From positions 62,001 to 126,000 of the forward strand of contig JADGNZ010000011.1 in assembly GCA_017883205.1 (NCBI GenBank): a DNA stretch of 64,000 bases, read 5' to 3'. The notes below the pieces were generated by a model. The model saw only the letters and a list, made by a program, of their open reading frames with translations, did no database searches and was not told where the DNA came from. The position numbers and the translations under genes are program-made. The DNA comes from Thermoanaerobaculia bacterium (lineage in GTDB: Bacteria > Acidobacteriota > Thermoanaerobaculia > Gp7-AA8). Below are positions 8,636-18,442 of this stretch, piece after piece (position 1 is the first letter of the stretch; every line of letters begins with the position of its first letter).

Positions 8636-9424
8636 ATGCGCCGGACGTTTTCCGCGGTACTCATGCTGTCAATCGCACTCGCAGGATGCAGGGCCAAAGA
8701 GGCTTACGACAAAGCGAAGATCTCCCAGGACCTCGACAAACACGGGACTCTGGACCTGATGAAGGACGTCTCGAAGGACAAGTACACCCCTCCCTCGGAC
8801 GGCAAACTGACCGAAGGGCAGATTCAGATGTATCTCAAGGTGCGCGAGCACGAAAAGGCGATCGCGCAGGTTGCGAGACAGGAAGCGCAGCAGCACGCCG
8901 ATGCCGCGAAGAAAGCGGGCGAGAAATCGATCGCCGGCATGATGGAGGGCTTCAAGACCATGGGCTCCGCCGCCGACATGCTCACCGCCGACATCCGCGC
9001 CGCGAAGGATCTCCACTACAACACGCAGGAGTACCTCTGGGTCAAAGGCCAGGTGCTGGCCGCCAGCACTGCCTCGCTGACGTCGAAAATGGCCGAGGCC
9101 ACGAATGCGTCGTTCGACTCCGCGTACGCGCAGATGAAGAAATCCTATGACGAAGCCAAAGACGATCAGACGAAGAAGATGTACAAAGAGATGCTCGACA
9201 ACTACGACAAGTCGCGCGCCGAGATGAAGCAGAGCTCAGCCGCGAACATCTCCCCCGCCATCGCCTACAACCAGCAACTCCTCGCCAAATACGACGGCGC
9301 GCTCAACGCCATCACGAACGAAGTCGCCAAGTACGAAGACAAACCCGGCGAGGCCCAGAAATCGATGGACGACATGCAGAAGAGCCTCGACAAGGCGGTC
9401 TCCGACGCAAAGAAGACGCAGTAA
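8636..9424 (+). CDS. Putative lipoprotein, helical
   Basis: 262 residues starting MRRTFSAVLMLSIALAGC, a lipoprotein signal peptide with a clear LAGC lipobox. The mature part is almost wholly helical and rich in Lys, Ala, Gln and Asp, with coiled-coil character and several Met-rich segments. The start is supported by GGAGG 8 nt upstream, and the gene ends before a rho-independent terminator. I do not recognise a family; attachment to the outer or inner membrane is likely from the lipobox. Function unknown. Confidence 0.8.
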   Translation: MRRTFSAVLMLSIALAGCRAKEAYDKAKISQDLDKHGTLDLMKDVSKDKYTPPSDGKLTEGQIQMYLKVREHEKAIAQVARQEAQQHADAAKKAGEKSIAGMMEGFKTMGSAADMLTADIRAAKDLHYNTQEYLWVKGQVLAASTASLTSKMAEATNASFDSAYAQMKKSYDEAKDDQTKKMYKEMLDNYDKSRAEMKQSSAANISPAIAYNQQLLAKYDGALNAITNEVAKYEDKPGEAQKSMDDMQKSLDKAVSDAKKTQ

Positions 9425-9444
9425 GCAAAATCGAATCGATCGTG

Positions 9445-9473
9445 AAGGGCCGCCGGCTTGGCGGCCCTTTTTT
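9445..9473 (+). terminator. Rho-independent terminator
   Basis: GGGCCGCC pairs with GGCGGCCC across a short loop and is followed by six T. It sits 20 bp after the lipoprotein stop codon. Confidence 0.9.
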
Positions 9474-9541
9474 CATCTGCGCACATCTGCGTATATCTGC
9501 GGATCAAGCCTTTCCGCAGATGACGCAGATGTGCGCAGATG
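9474..9541. repeat. Inverted repeat related to the one at 5376-5447
   Basis: Arms at 9474-9503 and 9513-9541 are complementary with a single bulge. They are built from repeated ATCTGCG/CGCAGAT units, the same family as at 5376-5447 but with different unit order. It lies directly after the terminator and 27 bp before the threonine synthase-like start. Confidence 0.88.
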
Positions 9542-9568
9542 AACCTGCCCTCGCGATACGATTCCCCC

Positions 9569-10702
9569 ATGACCGCCCGCCGCTTCCCTCTCCATCTCGC
9601 CTGCTCCCGCTGCGACGCAACCTTCGAGATTCGTGCGCTGATGAACCTCTGTCCGAACGACAGCGCGCCGCTGCTCGCGCAATACGACCTCACGCCTGCG
9701 CCTGAGCTGCGCGACGAAATCCGCAGCCGTCCGGCCACGATGTGGCGCTATCGCGAGCTGCTTCCCGCCGATGACGAGCGCGAGATCGTCACCCTCGGCG
9801 AAGGCATCACCCCGCTGCTCCGTTCGACGCAATTCGAGAACGTCTGGATCAAGGACGAGTCGAAGAATCCGACTCGCTCCTTCAAATCGCGCGGTATGGC
9901 TGCCGCTGTGACGATGGCCAAACGCCTCGGCGCGAAAACACTCGCCGCGCCGACCGCGGGAAACGCCGGCGCCGCACTCTCCGCGTACGGAGCCCGCGCC
10001 GGCCTGCCTGTCTTCGTAGCGATGCCGCGCGACACGCCGCAATCGATCATCGATGAATGCCGCAGCTATGGAGCGGAAGTCGAGCTCGTCGCAGGCGTCA
10101 TCACCGACGCCGGCAAACGCGTCGCGCAGTACATCGCTGCGAACGGCGGCTTCGATCTCTCGACGCTGAAGGAACCGTACCGCGTCGAAGGAAAAAAGAT
10201 CATGGGCTACGAGCTCCTCGAAGACCTCGGACGCCTGCCCGACGTCATCCTCTATCCCACCGGCGGCGGCACAGGCCTCATCGGCATGTGGAAAGCGTTC
10301 GACGAAATGCAACGCCTCGGCTGGATCGGCTCCGAGCGCCCCCGCATGTTCAGCGTGCAATCGAGCGGCTGCGCTCCGGTCGTCCGCGCGTTTAACGAAG
10401 GTCTCGAAACGGCGCCCGAGTGGGAATCGCCGGAGACCGGCGCCTGGGGACTGCGGGTTCCGAGAGCCGTCGGCGATCGCCTGATGCTCCGCGCCTTGCG
10501 CGATTCCAAAGGCGGCGCCATCGCCGTCGACGAATCGCAAATCGAGACCGCCGCCGCGGAGCTGCGCCACACCGAGGGCATCGACGCCGGCCCCGAAAGC
10601 GGCGCCGCGCTTCTCGCTCTTCGCGAATTGCAGAAAACAGGCGCCATCGCCACCAGCGACACCGTCGTTCTGTTCAGTACGGGGGGAAACAAGTACCAGT
10701 GA
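9569..10702 (+). CDS. thrC: Threonine synthase-like PLP enzyme
   Basis: 377 residues from ATG 9569. An N-terminal zinc-ribbon-like pair CSRC with a third Cys at NLCPND is typical of the threonine synthase branch with the short N-terminus. The PLP lysine lies in KDESKNPTRSFKSRG, followed by the phosphate-binding TAGNAGAALSAYGARAG and the glycine-rich YPTGGGTGLIGMWKA. The enzyme would convert O-phosphohomoserine to threonine, but related dehydratases and diaminopropionate lyases share the fold, so the substrate is inferred. NPTRSFKSRG has Arg where NPTGSFK is usual. The stop TGA is followed in the same frame by tandem array A. Confidence 0.85.
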   Translation: MTARRFPLHLACSRCDATFEIRALMNLCPNDSAPLLAQYDLTPAPELRDEIRSRPATMWRYRELLPADDEREIVTLGEGITPLLRSTQFENVWIKDESKNPTRSFKSRGMAAAVTMAKRLGAKTLAAPTAGNAGAALSAYGARAGLPVFVAMPRDTPQSIIDECRSYGAEVELVAGVITDAGKRVAQYIAANGGFDLSTLKEPYRVEGKKIMGYELLEDLGRLPDVILYPTGGGTGLIGMWKAFDEMQRLGWIGSERPRMFSVQSSGCAPVVRAFNEGLETAPEWESPETGAWGLRVPRAVGDRLMLRALRDSKGGAIAVDESQIETAAAELRHTEGIDAGPESGAALLALRELQKTGAIATSDTVVLFSTGGNKYQ

Positions 10703-10710
10703 CGGGGTTT

Positions 10711-11088
10711 TTCAGGCCCCGAGCAGAGCTTTTCTGATCAGGACCAAAATCTTTTGCTCCTGGAGGAAGACTTTCTGGTCCCGGAGGAAAACTTTTTGCT
10801 CCTGGAGCAAAAGTATTTGCTCTTGGAGGGAAACTTTTTCCTACTGGAGCAAAACTTTGTCCTCCCGGAGCAAAACCATTTGCTCCCGGAGCAGAACTTT
10901 CTCCTCTTGGAGGGAAACTTTTTCCTCCCGTAGGAAAACTTTTCCCTCCCCGAGCAGAATCATTTCCTCCTGGAGCAAAATCATTTCCTCCTGGAGCAAA
11001 ACTTTTTGATCCCGGAGCAGAATTCTTCAGAGCAGGAGCAGAACTTTCTCTCCGAGGAGCAGAATCTTTCGGACGCCGGCTCAGATCC
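10711..11088. repeat. Tandem array A: 18 units of exactly 21 bp, palindromic core
   Basis: Units begin every 21 bp from 10711 (10732, 10753 ... 11068) with no insertion or deletion. The consensus core TTTGCTCC-N-GGAGCAAA is self-complementary and is followed by ACTT. Units differ from one another at many positions and the last is degenerate. In the frame of thrC the units read as a heptapeptide close to L-L-P-E-Q-N-F, open apart from the thrC TGA (10700) and one TAG (10931). This is neither a CRISPR (no unique spacers) nor a known REP family as far as I can tell. Confidence 0.95.
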
Positions 11089-11317
11089 TCTCAGAATCAG
11101 CACTCGAAAATCGCCCGCCGCTGCTGCGGATCTCCCCATTCGCGGGGTGTTCGCGAAGGTTCCCATTGGTTTTGGAACATCCTTCGCCTCGGACCTAGCC
11201 GCCGTCGCGAAGAAGGCGCTGCCTGACCGTGAGGGAAGTCACTACGTTACGCACCGACTGGCGTTACAGTCACGTCAACGTCAGACGGCTTGGGTCGTCT
11301 AACCGGGAACCGAGGGA
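11089..11317. other. Leader region of the giant secreted protein
   Basis: About 230 bp between array A and the next gene. The array frame stays open until TAA at 11300, but the amino acid composition is no longer repetitive. A small hairpin GACGGCTTGGGTCGTC lies at about 11283-11298. I see no recognisable riboswitch. Confidence 0.4.
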
Positions 11318-14300
11318 ATGACCATGAACGTACGATCGACGGTACTGCTGTGCGCTGTTCTGGCGCTCGGCGGGCAAGCGCTTGCGCAGTGTCCGACCAG
11401 CGGTGCTCCGGTACCGCAATCGCCCATCGGAGCGAATGTCAACGCGAACGCGCCGGTCACCTTCAGTTGGGCGCTGTCGACGGCAGCCGGCATCACCGGT
11501 TATGACGTCTTTGCCAGCACGGGCAGCCCCTCGACGACCCTCGTTTGTTCCGCCGCCAGCTCGACGGCCAATTCCTGCAGCGGTCCGCCAGCCGGTCTTT
11601 CCTCCGGTACGTACAACTGGGTCGTCCGCGCCAACATCCCAACCTGTTCCGCCGGACTGCAATCAGCAACCAAGCAGTTCACCGTCGGCTGTCTCACCAG
11701 CCCTCCATCCGTGCAGTCGCCGTCGGACGGTTCGCAGAACGTCTTTGCCAATCCAACGCTGACGTGGAGTCCGGTCAGCGGCGCCGACACGTACGACGTC
11801 TACTTCGGCGTGTCGGGATCGGGAGCCTGCACAGGCACGCCGCAATTCACCACGTCGAATACCAGCTTCAATCCACCGACGCTGGCGGCCGGGACGACGT
11901 TCGAATGGCGCGTCGTAGCGAAGAAAACCACCGCCAGCACGTGTCCGTTCACAACCAGCGGGTGCGCAACGTTCAAGACCGCCGCCGCTACCTGCAATCC
12001 GCCCGGTTCGTTCAGCCTCGCCTCTCCGTCCGACAAGAGCACGGCCACCTCGACGCCGACACTGACGTGGTCCGCCTCCTCCAACGCGGACAAGTATCTT
12101 CTCCACATCGGCACGCAGAATCCGCCGGCTCCGAGCGCAAGCGACCCGATCGTCAACGGCAACTCGACGAGTTACAAATTCTCGCAGGCACTGCCGGCGG
12201 GAACCTACTACTGGTCGGTCGATGCCTATCCACCGAACTGCACGACCGCGAAGACGTCCAGCAACGTCTTCAGCTTCACCGTCGCCGCGACGGCCACCTG
12301 TCCGACAGCGCCTGCGTCCCTCATCACGCCGGCGAACAACACCACTGTCGATACACCCGTGAGCTTTGATTGGACCGACGTCTCCGGCGCGACCTCGTAC
12401 AAAGTATTCGCTTCGATCAACGGCGCCGCGGCAGCCGCCTTAGCGGTGACACGCGACTCCCACTACGAGGGCAGCCTTCCCGCCGGTGCGTCCGTAGACT
12501 GGTGGATCGAAACGGATGCGGACAACTGCACGCCGGTCACGTCGGCGCACTCGCACTTCAACGTCACCAACGCGGGCGTCTGCCCGAGCAGCCCCGGCTC
12601 AGCAACGCTCCTCTCACCCGCCGACGGCGCGACCGGCGTTACCTCTCCGGTCACGTTCAGTTGGTCGGTTGTGCAGGGTGCGACGAACTATGTCGTCTGG
12701 GGAGTAACCACGAGCGCCGTCAGCAGTAACGATCGATTCGTCATCGGTAAGACGCCCGGAACGCATGTCACCGCCGCGGTGCCGCAGGGCAGCCTCTCCT
12801 GGTATGTCGAAGCCGATTTCGGCGATTGCCCGACAGCAACGTACTCAAAGACTTCCACACTCTCCGTTGCCACGCAGGCCACCTGCAATAGCAATCCCGC
12901 TACGTTGCTCTCGCCCGTCAACGGGGCAACCGGCCTGACCTCACCGGTCACCTTCCAATGGACGGCTGTCAGTGGAGCCACCGGCTACAAGTTGTACATC
13001 GCACAAGGCAATGACTCCGGCGATCTGGCTGGCACGACGACCTCCACCTCTCTGACGACGTTGGTGCCGGGCGGGGCGGTGACCTGGTGGATCGTGACCA
13101 CATTCGCCGGCTGCCCGGACGTCGTCTCCGCGAAGTCGGCATTCACCAGCGGCACGCAGACAACCTGCGGAGCCACTTCTACGCTCAACTCTCCAGCCGA
13201 CGGCGCGACGGTTAGCTCGCCGGTGACGCTCTCCTGGAGTGCCGTCAGCGGTGCGAGTGGATACCGTCTCTGGATTGCCGTCAACGGCGGCTCGCCGATC
13301 CTTGCAGCGCGCAGCACGACGGCGGCCGGCACGTCGCAGCAGGTGCAACTGACGAGCGGTGCGGATGAATGGTACGTGGAGACGCTCTTCAGCAACGGGT
13401 GCGACTCGACCTTCTCCGCGCACCGCCACTTCACCGTCAGCGCCGCCGCGAACTGCGACACACACAAAGCGGCCACGCTTACCTCGCCCGCCGGCGGCGC
13501 GGTTGTGTCGAGTCCGATTACGTTCAACTGGGCCGCGACCGACTCATCCGCCCTTCAGTACCGCGTCTGGGTCTCGTTCAATGGCGATCCGTTCTCCGAC
13601 ATCGGTTTCTCGAAGGACACGAAGCTCCAGCATGATTTCGGGACGAGCACCGGCAACGGGCAGTGGTTCGTCGAAACGCTGTTCGAGAACTGCCCGGTGG
13701 TTGTCTCGGCGAAAGCAAACTTCGTCATCCCCCCGCCCGGCTGCGGAACCTCCGGTCCTCAGATCCTCTCGCCGCCCGATGGAGCGACGGCCAGCGCACC
13801 AGTCACGCTTGTCTGGAGCGCGGTCACAAACGCCACGGACTATCGGGTGATCTGGACGCTCAACGGCAACGACATGCCGGTGCTGCAGACGACGGATACG
13901 TCGATCACGCACATCGTTCCGCCGGGCCTGGTGGAGTGGCGTGTGCAAGCAGTCTTCGACGGCTGCCCGACGACGCGCTCGACCAAATCGCATTTCACGA
14001 TTCCTCCTGCACCGAGCTGCCCGCCCGACGGGCCAGTGCTCACCGCACCGGCTGACGGCTCTACGAATGTCGACTCGCCCGTCCGCTTCGATTGGAACCC
14101 GGTCAGCACGGCCATCGGATACGCGGTCTACGTCCGCCACAACGACGGCGCACCGACGGAACTGGCCGATACGACCACGCGTACGGCAGTGACCAAGGCC
14201 ATCCCGGAGGGCCAGACCGAGTGGTGGGTGGTGGCATTCTTCAATGGCTGCCCCCCGGCCGAGTCGAAGCACTCGACGTTCACCATCCCGGTGACGAGCT

Positions 14301-16669
14301 GCGACAACCCGCGGCCAATCCTCTTCACACCGGCAGACGACAGCACGGGCCTGGCATCACCCGTTCATTTCGAGTGGTCGCGCATCGACAACGCCACGAA
14401 ATACAAAGTCTGGGCCGCGGTCGATGACGACGATGCAAGCGTCATCGGCACGACAACGGTCAACAAGTTGACGGCCAGCGTGCCCAGCGGCACGATCCAC
14501 TGGCACGTCGAAGCCTTCTTCGACTCCTGCCCGTCGCTCGAGTCGGCCACCGGCAAGTTCACGGTGCGCAAATCGGCGCCGCCGTGTGACACGCCGGACC
14601 GGCCCAAAGCCACCGCTCCCGCGCAAGTGGCTTCGAACAGCAGCTACACCGTTCATTGGAGCGCCGTCCTGAACGCGACGAGTTACGAGCTGCAGGAGTC
14701 GTCGACCGCGGACTTCGCGGCGGCCACCACCCAGGTCATGACCAGCCTCTCCGCCAGCTTCGTCCACGCAGGCGGAGCCAATCCGCAGAAGTGGCGCTAC
14801 CGCGTACGCGCCATCAGCAGTTGCGACGACGAGCGCGGGCCGTACTCGCGCATCGTGATCGTGACTGTGCTTCCGGACGCGCCGGAGAAACAGACCAGCG
14901 TCGAGATCGGCACGCAGAGCACCATCCGCCAGACCATCTTCATCCCGGGCCATACGCCCTCGCTGCCGTTCACGGCCCGCACCGACAAACCGTGGGCCAC
15001 AGTGACGCCTTCATCGGGAACACTCGGCGCGCAGGGCGTGACGCTGACGATCGTCTCCGATCCGACAGCGCTGAAACTCGGCACGAATACCGCGACGGTG
15101 ATCCTCACCTTTGGCGCAGCAAGCAAGAACGGCGTCAGCGCCAGCGACACCACGACGCCACCCGGCAGCGTGCCGGTCTCGGTGACGACCGTGACGCCCG
15201 TCTCCTCCGGCGGCAAGAGCGGACCGCTCCCCAACTCGCTCATCATCCCCGCCGTCGGTCACGCCACCGGCGCCAACAGCTCGCTCTTCGAGTCAGACAT
15301 CCGCATCGCCAACATCACGGCCCAGGCGATGAAATACCAGCTCAATTTCACCCTGACGGCAACGGACGGCACGCAGTCCGGTCAGTCGACGACGATCCAG
15401 GTCGATCCCGGCTCCACCATGGCCCTCGACGACATCCTGACCAGTTTCTTCGGCGACGGTTCCGACGGCTCGAGCTCCCTCGGCGTGCTGGAGATCCGCC
15501 CGCTGACAACGACCACGCAGAGCGGTCCCCCGAGTGTGCAGACCGTCGCTTCCAGCCGTACATACAACTCGACGCCGACCGGCACCTTCGGGCAGTTCAT
15601 TCCGGCCATTCCGTTCTCGCAGTTCATCGGCCAGTCGCCCGATTCGTCGCCGAACCCGATCATCTCGCTGCAGCAGATCGCCCAGTCAGCCGCCTACCGG
15701 ACGAACTTCGGCATCGTCGAAGGAGCGGGCGAACCGGCCAACGTCCTCGTCCACGTCTTCAACAACCAGGGCATCGAGGTCGTGGCGCCGATTCCACTGT
15801 CGCTCCTTCCTGGCGAGCACCAGCAGCGAAACCTTCTCGCGGAGAACGGCATCACGCTCACCGATGGCCGTTTCGAAGTCGAAGTCGTGTCGCCGACCGG
15901 CAAGGTGACGGCATATGCGTCCGTCATCGACAATCTCACGAACGACCCATTGCTGGTCTTCCCTGTGCTGAAGGGTTCCGAGTCCGCTACGCGATACGTC
16001 ATCCCGGGCGTGGCCGACATCAACAACGGCTTCGCAAGTTGGCGCAGCGATATCCGTCTGTTCAATCCGACATCCGCACCCGTGACGGCGACGCTGACCT
16101 ACTTCCCCCAGCCCGGCAACACCGGCGCCAGCGGAACGAAGCAGGTGACGATCCCCGCCGGCCAAGTGATGCCGATCGACAACGCGCTGCAGAATCTCTT
16201 CACGCTGACCAACTCCGGCGGCTCCATGCTCGTCACCACGCCCGCGAGCTCGAAGCTCGTCGTCACCGCGCGGACATACAACCAGACATCGAACGGCACG
16301 TACGGTCAGTTCATCCCCGCCGTAACGCCGGCGGGATCAGTCGGCCTGTCCGACAACCGCGTCCTGCAACTGCTCCAGCTCGAGTCGTCGGACAAGATGC
16401 GCACGAACATCGGCTTCGTCGAGACGAGCGGCAATCCTGTCACGATCGAAGTATCGGCCATCCCGTCAGATTCGAAGGTCGCCGCCAAGACGCAGATCAC
16501 GCTCACCGCCAACCAATTCCTGCAAGTCTCCCTCGCCCAATTCGGCCTCGGCACCGCCTACAACGCCCGAGTAACCGTGAAGGTGCTGAGCGGCACCGGC
16601 CGTGTCACGGCGTACGGGTCAGTGATCGACGCAGCGACGCAGGACCCGACGTACGTGCCAGCGCAGTAG
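11318..16669 (+). CDS. Giant secreted protein with about 12 FN3/Ig-like repeats
   Basis: 1783 residues with signal peptide MTMNVRSTVLLCAVLALGGQ ending in ALAQ. Residues about 24-1190 hold twelve divergent repeats of about 97 residues. Each opens with a Cys-Pro or Cys-x segment, continues as SPADGAT-x-SPVTFSW, then GA-x-x-Y-x-VW, and closes with a second Cys, which suggests one disulfide per repeat. A BACON-like stretch (KPWATVTPSSGTLG) follows. The C-terminal 480 residues hold two copies of a module containing ESDIRIAN / RSDIRLFN, YNSTPTGTFGQFIPA / YNQTSNGTYGQFIPA and VTAYASVIDN / VTAYGSVIDA. Likely extracellular or surface-displayed and possibly adhesive; no catalytic site is seen. No sorting signal is apparent. 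Confidence 0.88.
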   Translation: MTMNVRSTVLLCAVLALGGQALAQCPTSGAPVPQSPIGANVNANAPVTFSWALSTAAGITGYDVFASTGSPSTTLVCSAASSTANSCSGPPAGLSSGTYNWVVRANIPTCSAGLQSATKQFTVGCLTSPPSVQSPSDGSQNVFANPTLTWSPVSGADTYDVYFGVSGSGACTGTPQFTTSNTSFNPPTLAAGTTFEWRVVAKKTTASTCPFTTSGCATFKTAAATCNPPGSFSLASPSDKSTATSTPTLTWSASSNADKYLLHIGTQNPPAPSASDPIVNGNSTSYKFSQALPAGTYYWSVDAYPPNCTTAKTSSNVFSFTVAATATCPTAPASLITPANNTTVDTPVSFDWTDVSGATSYKVFASINGAAAAALAVTRDSHYEGSLPAGASVDWWIETDADNCTPVTSAHSHFNVTNAGVCPSSPGSATLLSPADGATGVTSPVTFSWSVVQGATNYVVWGVTTSAVSSNDRFVIGKTPGTHVTAAVPQGSLSWYVEADFGDCPTATYSKTSTLSVATQATCNSNPATLLSPVNGATGLTSPVTFQWTAVSGATGYKLYIAQGNDSGDLAGTTTSTSLTTLVPGGAVTWWIVTTFAGCPDVVSAKSAFTSGTQTTCGATSTLNSPADGATVSSPVTLSWSAVSGASGYRLWIAVNGGSPILAARSTTAAGTSQQVQLTSGADEWYVETLFSNGCDSTFSAHRHFTVSAAANCDTHKAATLTSPAGGAVVSSPITFNWAATDSSALQYRVWVSFNGDPFSDIGFSKDTKLQHDFGTSTGNGQWFVETLFENCPVVVSAKANFVIPPPGCGTSGPQILSPPDGATASAPVTLVWSAVTNATDYRVIWTLNGNDMPVLQTTDTSITHIVPPGLVEWRVQAVFDGCPTTRSTKSHFTIPPAPSCPPDGPVLTAPADGSTNVDSPVRFDWNPVSTAIGYAVYVRHNDGAPTELADTTTRTAVTKAIPEGQTEWWVVAFFNGCPPAESKHSTFTIPVTSCDNPRPILFTPADDSTGLASPVHFEWSRIDNATKYKVWAAVDDDDASVIGTTTVNKLTASVPSGTIHWHVEAFFDSCPSLESATGKFTVRKSAPPCDTPDRPKATAPAQVASNSSYTVHWSAVLNATSYELQESSTADFAAATTQVMTSLSASFVHAGGANPQKWRYRVRAISSCDDERGPYSRIVIVTVLPDAPEKQTSVEIGTQSTIRQTIFIPGHTPSLPFTARTDKPWATVTPSSGTLGAQGVTLTIVSDPTALKLGTNTATVILTFGAASKNGVSASDTTTPPGSVPVSVTTVTPVSSGGKSGPLPNSLIIPAVGHATGANSSLFESDIRIANITAQAMKYQLNFTLTATDGTQSGQSTTIQVDPGSTMALDDILTSFFGDGSDGSSSLGVLEIRPLTTTTQSGPPSVQTVASSRTYNSTPTGTFGQFIPAIPFSQFIGQSPDSSPNPIISLQQIAQSAAYRTNFGIVEGAGEPANVLVHVFNNQGIEVVAPIPLSLLPGEHQQRNLLAENGITLTDGRFEVEVVSPTGKVTAYASVIDNLTNDPLLVFPVLKGSESATRYVIPGVADINNGFASWRSDIRLFNPTSAPVTATLTYFPQPGNTGASGTKQVTIPAGQVMPIDNALQNLFTLTNSGGSMLVTTPASSKLVVTARTYNQTSNGTYGQFIPAVTPAGSVGLSDNRVLQLLQLESSDKMRTNIGFVETSGNPVTIEVSAIPSDSKVAAKTQITLTANQFLQVSLAQFGLGTAYNARVTVKVLSGTGRVTAYGSVIDAATQDPTYVPAQ

Positions 16670-16676
16670 TTTTGTG

Positions 16677-16856
16677 GGGGGTGGGGAGTGGGGAGTAGGG
16701 GGTGGGAGTAATCGCGGATTACGCTCGCTCTCCCCCTACCCTCCGGCTAAAGCCGGTTCACGTTGCTGTTCATCTACTCTTCCCTAAATCAGACGCCCGC
16801 CGCGCGCATCACCAGCGACTCCTCTCCCACCCCCCACTCCCCACAACCCACTCCCC
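16677..16856. repeat. Long G-rich/C-rich inverted repeat
   Basis: A purine tract built from GGGGTGGGGAGT-like units at 16677-16709 faces its pyrimidine complement at 16827-16856, enclosing about 115 bp. A second copy of this family lies at 26614-26811. The G-rich arm could also form G-quadruplexes (inference). Confidence 0.8.
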
Positions 16857-16858
16857 CA

Positions 16859-16864
16859 TATAAT
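16859..16864 (+). promoter_or_regulatory. Probable -10 box of the dehydrogenase operon
   Basis: A perfect TATAAT lies 31 bp upstream of the lpdA start codon and directly after the C-rich arm of the inverted repeat. No good -35 box is visible at the right distance. Confidence 0.5.
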
Positions 16865-16894
16865 GCCCGCCGCGCAATTCACGGGAGGTTTTCC

Positions 16895-18292
16895 TTGGCA
16901 GAACAACAGTACGACGTGGTGGTCATCGGCAGCGGTCCGGGCGGGTATGTCGCCGGAATCCGCGCCGGACAGCTCGGCATGAAGGTCGCCGTCGTCGAGA
17001 AAGATCCATTCCTCGGCGGGACATGCCTGCACCGCGGCTGCATCCCCACCAAATCGCTTCTCGAAAATGCAGACATCTGGACCAAGATCCAGAAGTCGAA
17101 AGAGTTCGGCATCACCGTCGGCGACGTCACCATCGACTGGAGCGTCGTGCAAACACGCAAGCAGGGCGTCGTCGATGCCAACGCCAAAGGCATCGAGTTC
17201 CTCTTCAAGAAGAACAAGGTCGAGCGCATCACCGGCTTCGGCAAGCTGGCCGGAAAAGGCATCGTCGAAGTCACCGGCGAAGGCGGCGCGCAACGACTCA
17301 ATACGAAGAACGTCATCCTGGCGATGGGCTCCGTTCCGAAAGACCTGCCGCACATCAAGACCGACGGCAAGCGGATCATCAACTCCGATCACATTCTCCG
17401 CATCAGCTCGATTCCGAAGTCGATGCTCGTCATCGGCGCGGGAGCGGTCGGATGCGAGTTCGCTTCGATCTTCGCCCGCTTCGGCACGAAGGTGACGATC
17501 GTCGAAGTGATGCCGCTCCTCCTGCCGATCGAAGACGAGGAGATCTCGAAGGAGTTCACGCGCGTCTTCAAAAAGAAAGGCATCGAGGTGCTCACCGACG
17601 CGAAAGTCGAATCGGCCGAAGTCAACGACGCCGGCGTGAAGGTCGTCGTCAGCTCGAAAGGCAAGCAACAGACTTTCGATGTCGAAGTCGTCCTCTCCGC
17701 CACAGGGCGGCGCGCCGTCACGGAAAACTGCGGGCTCGAAGGGACAAAAGTCGTCATCGAGCGCGGCTTCGTCCAGATCGATCCGTACATGCGCACCGGC
17801 GAAGCGAACATCTACGCCATCGGCGACATCGTTCCCACCCCCGCCCTCGCCCACTGCGCCTCGGCGGAAGGCATCGTCGCCGTCGAGAAGATCAAAGGAC
17901 TCGACGTCCGCCCGCTCAACTACGACCACGTTCCCAATGCCACCTACACAGATCCGGAAGTCGCCTCGGTAGGTCTCACGGAAAAGAAAGCGAAGGAGCG
18001 CGGCTACGACGTGAAGATCGGCAAGTTCCCGTTCACCGCGAACTCAAAAGCAAAGATCATCGGCGAAGCGAACGGCCTGGTGAAGTTCGTGTCTTCCAAA
18101 AAATATGATGAGCTCCTCGGCGTCCACATCGTCGGCCCGAAAGCGACCGAGCTGATCGCCGAAGCGTGCGCCGCCCTCGAGCTCGAAGCAACAAGCGAGT
18201 CGATCGCCAAAACCATCCACGCGCATCCCACGCTGTCCGAGGCGATGATGGAGGCGGCGGAGGACGTGGGCGGGCATTCGATACATCAGTGA
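16895..18292 (+). CDS. lpdA: Dihydrolipoamide dehydrogenase (E3)
   Basis: 465 residues from TTG 16895, chosen because GGGAGG lies just upstream and the protein then begins AEQQYDVVVIGSGPGGYVAG, the family N-terminus. The FAD motif GSGPGG, the redox disulfide GGTCLHRGCIPTKSLL, the NAD motif VIGAGAVGCEFASIFARFG and the C-terminal HAHPTLSEAMMEAAED (active-site His-Glu pair) are all present. It reoxidises dihydrolipoyl groups of the E2 core and reduces NAD. It is the first gene of the cluster E3-E1alpha-E1beta-E2. Confidence 0.96.
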   Translation: MAEQQYDVVVIGSGPGGYVAGIRAGQLGMKVAVVEKDPFLGGTCLHRGCIPTKSLLENADIWTKIQKSKEFGITVGDVTIDWSVVQTRKQGVVDANAKGIEFLFKKNKVERITGFGKLAGKGIVEVTGEGGAQRLNTKNVILAMGSVPKDLPHIKTDGKRIINSDHILRISSIPKSMLVIGAGAVGCEFASIFARFGTKVTIVEVMPLLLPIEDEEISKEFTRVFKKKGIEVLTDAKVESAEVNDAGVKVVVSSKGKQQTFDVEVVLSATGRRAVTENCGLEGTKVVIERGFVQIDPYMRTGEANIYAIGDIVPTPALAHCASAEGIVAVEKIKGLDVRPLNYDHVPNATYTDPEVASVGLTEKKAKERGYDVKIGKFPFTANSKAKIIGEANGLVKFVSSKKYDELLGVHIVGPKATELIAEACAALELEATSESIAKTIHAHPTLSEAMMEAAEDVGGHSIHQ

Positions 18293-18304
18293 GCTTCAGA
18301 GACA

Positions 18305-18419
18305 GGAGATCAGAGACAAGAGATCAGGTTAAAGACTGATCGCATTGATCTCCGAATCTTCGATCTCCGATCTCCCGATTTCCGAGTCCCATGTCTCTGA
18401 TCTCTTGTCTCTGATCTCC
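18305..18419. repeat. Inverted repeat in the lpdA-pdhA gap
   Basis: Arms of 23 bp at 18305-18327 and 18397-18419 are exact complements, each made of the short repeat AGATCAGAGAC. The 69-nt interior repeats a related GATCTCCGA motif four times. It fills almost the entire gap within the operon. Confidence 0.88.
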
Positions 18420-18442
18420 AAGAAGCGATCCACCAACTTACG

